Source: Malania oleifera (lineage: Eukaryota > Streptophyta > Magnoliopsida > Santalales > Ximeniaceae). From it: a stretch of DNA of 64,000 nucleotides. Both the position numbers and the translations under genes were made by a program. The notes under the pieces are model-generated. The model made no database searches and was not told where the DNA came from. It saw only the letters and a program-made list of their open reading frames with translations. Every line of letters begins with the position of its first letter. Positions within the stretch are counted from its first letter, which is position 1. Location of the stretch: assembly GCF_029873635.1 (NCBI RefSeq), contig NC_080422.1:18010049-18074048 (forward strand), read 5' to 3'. Shown one piece after another: positions 59,066 through 64,000 of the stretch.

Positions 59066-61212
59066 TGTTAGAATTGATGTATTCTCAAGAGGGGGGGTGA
59101 ATTGGAATTTAAAACTTTTTCACCTAGGTTAATTTATCCAACAACGGTGAATACACAACCTAGGGTCAGTCTATACAATTTCCAAATGCGTAGATAAGTA
59201 TAACGTGGAAATTAAGTCATACACATCATTCACCCATGACATACATATGCGGCAAATATAAACTGCATGAATATAAACAAACACACGATATGTTATCGGG
59301 GTTCGGCCAACTGTGCCTACGTCTCCGCCTCTAGCTCGCAAGCCGGAGGATTCCACTAATAGCTCACTTAAGGGTGGAGCGGCACCGTTTACAACCAGGT
59401 CAAATTAACACAGGGCAGACCTCAACCTTAACCAGGTCAATTAGTAGGGCTGACCTCAACTTACACGCCTTAACAGGACGACGCACCTAGCTTTCCTAAC
59501 CGAGTTTAAGCCAATCTGGGACTATTCTAGGGCTAGTCTCCCTCTTCAGGCCCGTGCCTGGAAATACAACCAAAGTGTATTACAATCAAATGGTACAGTG
59601 ATTGTGCTTTTGTGTAAAGCAGATATGTACCCAGATGCACACAATAACATACACCACAATATGATTCAATATGTAAGCTCAATGTGGTCTAGATGGTTCA
59701 ACTCTCAAAGGTGTTTTCTATATGTGTAATGCGTTTGTGAGAGTGGCAAACAAGCAGTCTTTGTATCACACAATATTCAATAAATAAGTTCACACAAAGA
59801 TGTCAAGTCTCCAGTATTTCAATTAGTAAGATGACTCAAGCATGTAAGTATTAAACGATGCATATGCTTGGTTTGCAAAAGATATGTAATCTTTGTATTC
59901 AGCGAATAATATATGAGTGAAAGAATATTGCAACAAAGACCACTGTTACACAAGCAAATATCTCTTCAAATATTTTACAAGATTAAAGTGCAATAGATAT
60001 TTGGAAGCTTAGAAGATCTAACAAAGTTTTCTTAGGAAAGGCTTATTAGCAAAAGCCCCCTAAGAATCCTTAGGTTTGACTCTCAACAAAATCGTGTCAA
60101 ACAAGTAGCATAAGGAGAGCAAACCTATTTAAGCAAAACACTCAATCAACTTACAAAATATGTAGACAATGATAAAAGGCAAGTATGAGTGGTTTTAGTA
60201 AGAAAATGAGTAGTATAGGGTTTTTATTTTTAAGAGAATTTCACCCTAATCCAATATGCTAATCTCTTTTAATTTTCTCAAAAGAACTCATATATATAGG
60301 CAAGGGAGAAAATATGACCGTTGGGGATCTATTGGGTATTATTAGAAAAGTTTAATGATGTTTAAAGTATTTTAACCCTATTTAAAAAATATTAACTGCG
60401 GTAAAAAATCAGGGCAACCCGAGAGGTCCGGTAGATTAGAAATGGTTCGGTCGACCAGGACTCAAATGGCTCGGTCGACTAGGGGACTTTTGAACTGAAA
60501 GGCTTGGTCGACCGAAGAGGGAGATTTTCCAATTTTTCGAGTTTCGGTTGACCAGGGCATTTTGAACTGCATAGTTCGGTCGACCAGACCGTTGGGAATT
60601 CTCCCGAGGACCCTTTGGTCGACCAGGTAGTTGGAGTGCAAAATTGGTCGATCGACCGGGGTCAAATGAACTACAGGAGCTCGGTCGACCGAGACCTAGG
60701 TCAACGGTTGACCCAGGTATGGTTCGGTCGACCAGGCCAAAAATGAACTGATTTGGCCGGTCGACCAAAAGTGCACCAAGTGTGCATTTCGGTCCCGTAT
60801 TGAAGCAAACATGCCCTATTCAAGTGCCTAACAAATATATGTGAAAGTTTGTGTGTCCTAGGGTCACTTGGGGTCCAATTTTAAGACACTGAAAAAGTCC
60901 GGTCTCGGTCGACCTTCGGGTACATCCTAGGGTCTTTCTAAGGTCCTTTTTCATTCATGGTTTAGTTTGAGCATACGTAGTAAATCATACATGTGATGTG
61001 TGTGAACTTATTACAAACCAAATACCTACTTACTATTACAGACCAATATAAATATATTACAATGCTGAATTATAAATTAGTCTTCAAGCTTTTCTTACTT
61101 TGTGCACATCTTGATCTTATTACCTTTAGTTCCTGCACAAAACCTCAAACGCTTATTAGATACAATGAGTATTTGTCATAATCAAAACCAGGCGTGACCA
61201 ATAAGGTCAACA
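59066..61212 (-). mobile_element. Solo LTR, Copia-like family A, TSD CAACC
   Basis: The 2147-bp sequence starts TGTTAG and ends GGTCAACA on the plus strand, with perfect CAACC duplications (59061-59065 and 61213-61217), inserted in gag. It belongs to the same family as 3723-5963. On the minus strand it ends with a C-rich tract and TTCTAACA, the usual end of such LTRs, which sets the orientation. The minus-strand TATA box CTATATATA is at 60291-60299. Upstream of it lies the palindrome array 60440-60912. No internal domain is present. Confidence 0.9.
60440..60912. repeat. GGTCGACC palindrome array in LTR U3
   Basis: Eight exact GGTCGACC palindromes plus variants (GGTTGACC, GGTCGATCGACC, GGTCGACT), spaced roughly 30-50 bp, usually within TTCGGTCGACCAG. 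They lie upstream of the minus-strand TATA box. Confidence 0.85.
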
Positions 61213-61440
61213 CAACCCCTCAAATGAAAAATATCCTAGGAAAATCCAGGGCACTGATAAGTATGAACAAGCATCTGCAGGGCAAGTCACTTCTCGTGGG
61301 AGCAACCCCACAGTCCAACAACCAGTGGACAAAGGGAAAGCCCCGATAACGCGATCCTCTCGCCAAAATTCTGGCACAGAAGTATGTTTCAAGTGCCACA
61401 AAAGGGACACTTTGCCAAGCAATGCCCTAATAGGAATTTA

Positions 61441-62040
61441 GTAATTGAGAGAGAAGACGAAGAAGAGGAAGATGATGCACCATATGATGCTGCAAATGAA
61501 GCAGGTGAAGATGTGCTAAGTAGTGAGTATGATGAGAATGTGCAGCTAAGTGTGATGAGATGCCTTATGGTAATGCCTAGGGGAGAGGAAGATTGGCATC
61601 GTACTTCCATTTTCTACACTTATATAGAGTGTGGGAGTAAAAGCTGCAAGATGATCATAGATGGTGGGAGTTGTATGAATGTGATTTCAAAGTCAGCAGC
61701 TGAAAAGTTGAGATTAAAAACAGAGCCTCGTCCCAACCCATATAATGTTGCATAGGTCAATGCAACCACCATGCCAGTAAGCCATAGGTGTTTAGTCCTC
61801 ATTAAAATTGGAGAGTATGAGGACCAAATTTGGTGTGACGTGCTGCCTATGAATGTTGCTCATATTCTATTTGGGAGACCTTGGCTATTTGACATGGATG
61901 TCTCACATAATGGGTGTGCCAACACCTACTCTTTTAAGTGTAATGGCAAAAGAATCATTCTCAATCCACTTGAGCCCAAGAGTGGGAAAAGCAAGAAGAA
62001 AGAGGAGACGAAAGGAAAACAAGTTGGTCGACCCTTACAT
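61441..62040 (+). pseudogene. Gypsy protease region with amber stop
   Basis: An acidic linker (EDEEEEDDAPYDA) follows the knuckle. Then comes a retroviral-type aspartic protease: MIIDGGSCMNVIS holds the catalytic Asp in the D-G-G form common in this chromovirus-like lineage, and [14 protein letters not shown] closes the domain. A TAG at 61753-61755 stands where the family has Trp, and the same frame resumes at once and carries on into RT. Normally this domain cuts the polyprotein. Confidence 0.82.
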
Positions 62041-63426
62041 ATTCTGAACAAGAAGAACTTTAAGTTTGAGAGTCAAGAAACTCAGGTCGTTTATGTGGTT
62101 GTTGCTAAGGAAGCCGAGCAGAAGAGTCTTGAGCAGGAGACACCTCCAGAAGTATTCCCCATACTTTTTGAGTTTGAAGATGTCATTTCTGAGCCACCGA
62201 GTGAATTGCCTCCGATGAGAGATATTCAACATGCTATTGATCTTGTTCCTGGTTCATCTTTACCTAATTTGCCACATTATAGAATGAACCCAAAGGAACA
62301 TGACGAGCTAAAGAGGCAAGTAGATGAACTAAGGGAAAAGGGTTTTATTCATAAGAGCATGAGTCCATATGCATGTGCTGCCCTTCTCACTCCCAAAAAG
62401 GATGGCACCTGGAGGATGTGCATTGATAGTAGAGCTATCAACAAGATCACCGTCAAGTATCGATTTCCCATACCTAGACTTGATGACATGCATGATCAAA
62501 TGGTGGGATCCAAAATATTTTCCAAAATAGATCTTAAAAGTGGATACCATCAGATTAGAATCCAACCAGGGGATGAGTGGAAAACTGCTTTCAAGACAAA
62601 GGATGGGTTATATGAGTGGTTAGTGATGCCCTTCGGCTTAACTAACGCACCAATCACTTTCATGAGAGTTATGACCAAACTTTTAAGACCTTTCATTGGG
62701 CACTTCCTAGTAGTCTACTTTGATGATATCTTGATCTATTGTCAGACTAGGGAGGATCACCTTCTCCACTTGAGGAGCGTCTTTGAGGTCCTAAGAGAAC
62801 AAAAATTGTATGCAAACCTAAAGAAGTGTGTATTTATGACCACACAAGTCATCTTCTTAGGGTTTGTAATCTCTGACAAGGGAGTTTCTGTTGACCCTGA
62901 AAAGGTCAAAGCCATCAGGGATTGGCCCACTCCTAAAAACATTCATGAAGTAAGGAGTTTTCATGGGTTAGCCACATTCTATAGAAGGTTCATTAGAAAC
63001 TTCAGCACTATCATGGCTCCCATTACAAACTCTCTCAAAAAAGGTGATTTTTCATGGTCAAAATCTGCAACTAAAGCTTTTTTGGATATTAAGGACATGA
63101 TGACTAGAGCACCAGTGTTATGTCTCCCTGATTTTCAAAAACTATTTGAGGTTGCATGTGATGCATCGGGAGTTGGCATAGGAGGAGTGCTTAGTCAAGA
63201 AGGTCACCCAATTGCCTTCTTCAGTAAGAAGTTGAATGAGGCAAAACAGAGATATTCCACTTATGAGAAAGAGTTTTATGCTGTAGTGCAGTCATTGCGA
63301 CATTGGAGACATTACCTTCTTCCCCAAGAGTTTGTCTTATACTCTGACTACCAGGCCCTTAGGTATTTGCATACTCAAAGGAAGTTGGGGCATAGACACA
63401 TAAAATGGGTTGAGTACATACAATAG
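62041..63426 (+). pseudogene. Gypsy reverse transcriptase and RNase H, otherwise open
   Basis: Part of a 551-codon open frame that starts at 61771. RT blocks in order are [53 protein letters not shown] (286-294) and the catalytic YFDD (316-319 of that frame), followed by FLGFVI. RNase H has its first aspartate in DASGVG (464), [12 protein letters not shown] and [10 protein letters not shown]. All three RT aspartates appear kept, so this part was recently functional. The frame stops at TAG 63424-63426. Sequence style is that of Ty3/gypsy chromovirus-like elements (Reina/Galadriel type), an inference from motif wording. Confidence 0.88.
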
Positions 63427-64000
63427 TTCACCTTTGTGCTCAAATACCGAGCTGGTGTCGAGAACAAAGTAGTTGATGCTTTGAATTGGGTCGTAGTCAC
63501 ATTGCAGACACTTCATATTAAGATTATTGGCTTCGAAAGCATCAAGCATGAATACCCTCAGTGTCATGACTTTTCTGATATATTCTCTGATCTGCTTCAG
63601 GGTACTTCTATTACTCACCCCGATTTTATCATTCATGATGGGTTCCTCTTCAAGGGAACGCGATTGTGCATCCCATCCACGTCTCTACGTGACCAATTGA
63701 TTGAAGAGTTACATACGGGGGGCGCCGCAGGTCATTTTGGTAGGGACAAGACAATTGCTATGTTAGAAGATAGGTTTTATTGGCCTAGTATCAAGAGGGA
63801 TGTTGTCAGAATTGTTTCCCACTATCGCACATGTCAGACAACTAAGGGCAGGTAACAAAACACTGGGTTATACACTCCATTACCAGTACCACATGTACCT
63901 TGGCAAGACATTAACATGGACTTTGTGCTAGGACTCCCTAGGACTGTGAGGGGAAATGATTCAGTATTTGTTGTTGTGGATAGATTTTTCAAGATGTCAC
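63427..64000 (+). pseudogene. Gypsy integrase start, cut by the window edge
   Basis: The RT frame continues after the amber codon: FTFVLKYRAGVENKVVDAL, then the zinc-binding region EELHTGGAAGHFGRDKT, FYWPSIKRDVVRIV and HYRTCQTTKG. The first cysteine of the C-x2-C pair reads tyrosine. A TAA at 63853-63855 is a second stop; the frame goes on into the catalytic core ([11 protein letters not shown], with its first Asp, then [13 protein letters not shown] with the second) to the end of the window. The remaining integrase and the 3' LTR lie outside. Confidence 0.85.

Larger units (their letters stand above)
50022..59297. repeat. Right arm of inverted duplication (source copy)
   Basis: Holds the intact CNL gene, its promoter and 3' flank, a Copia-like LTR and the 5' part of a gypsy element. 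The homology ends at 59297, inside a solo LTR that is itself complete and flanked by TSDs. This shows the right arm is older and that the duplication post-dates that LTR. Confidence 0.9.
58088..61440 (+). pseudogene. Gypsy gag, split by a solo LTR, frameshifted
   Basis: Starts MSTRSRNAYRGRRSDYDWDN at 58088 with a coiled-coil-like region (LQEQVLRLNRDLEEALTRIE). It hits TGA at 58319, then shows the capsid-like domain in other frames: MDAYLEWYRMID at 58603, VERQEAHLRHRPIEHWDLM, EYMTQFDELSIRCGVDETK near 58855. At 59065 it is cut by the solo LTR and resumes at 61218. The CCHC zinc knuckle is split by a one-base loss in a G run near 61402-61406: CFKCHK is in one frame and GHFAKQC in the next. The product would bind the element's RNA, but here it cannot be made. 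Confidence 0.8.

Noticed and set aside
1..64000. Novel defence or biosynthetic gene cluster
   Set aside because: Only one intact non-transposon gene is present. All other coding similarity is to known transposable-element families, so no undescribed multi-gene system can be supported.

Overview
This window looks like nuclear DNA from a flowering plant, probably a woody eudicot. It is AT-rich and crowded with plant-type LTR retrotransposons (primer-binding sites complementary to initiator tRNA-Met, Tekay/Del and chromovirus-like Ty3/gypsy proteins). It also holds a hAT transposon, a TRIM and one intact intronless CC-NB-ARC-LRR (CNL) resistance gene of the RPS2/RPS5 type. No species can be named from the sequence. 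I recognise no rRNA, tRNA, CRISPR array or bacterial-type operon.

Layout. 1-10500 is mostly unrecognised AT-rich DNA with a LINE reverse-transcriptase scrap, a solo LTR (3723-5963) and a complete 627-bp TRIM (6359-6985, TSD TTGAT). 10504-36795 is a nest of LTR elements. A Copia-like 5' end is cut by a degenerate Tekay/Del element (5' LTR 11406-13601; gag, protease, RT, RNase H and integrase to about 23800; a 3' LTR of a different family from 23888). Into this have gone solo LTRs at 14777-17365, 20309-22755 and 24628-26578, and a 4.76-kb hAT element (27553-32308) with a broken transposase. A composite of two unlike LTRs with almost no internal DNA follows (32534-36795).

39133-59297 is the most striking part. 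A 9.2-kb segment carrying the CNL gene and the 5' part of a Ty3/gypsy element is present twice in inverted orientation (39840-49030 and 50022-59297). A 0.7-kb flank is also present twice in direct orientation (39133-39841 and 49064-49745). The right-arm gene (52317-54869, minus strand) is an intact 850-codon reading frame. The left-arm copy (44202-46753, plus strand) is riddled with short indels. The order is flank, inverted copy, flank, spacer, original. A replication template-switch event could produce this, and so could an uncorrected long-read assembly error; the indel-rich character of the left copy makes the second a serious possibility.

56090-64000 is the gypsy element flanking the CNL gene: LTR end, tRNA-Met primer site, gag, a solo LTR inserted into gag with TSD CAACC, then protease, RT, RNase H and the start of integrase, with several nonsense codons. 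I see no previously undescribed defence or enzymatic system. The notable items are the inverted CNL duplication, a probable miR482/2118 site in the intact gene, and palindromic GTCGAC arrays upstream of the TATA box in two unrelated LTR families.
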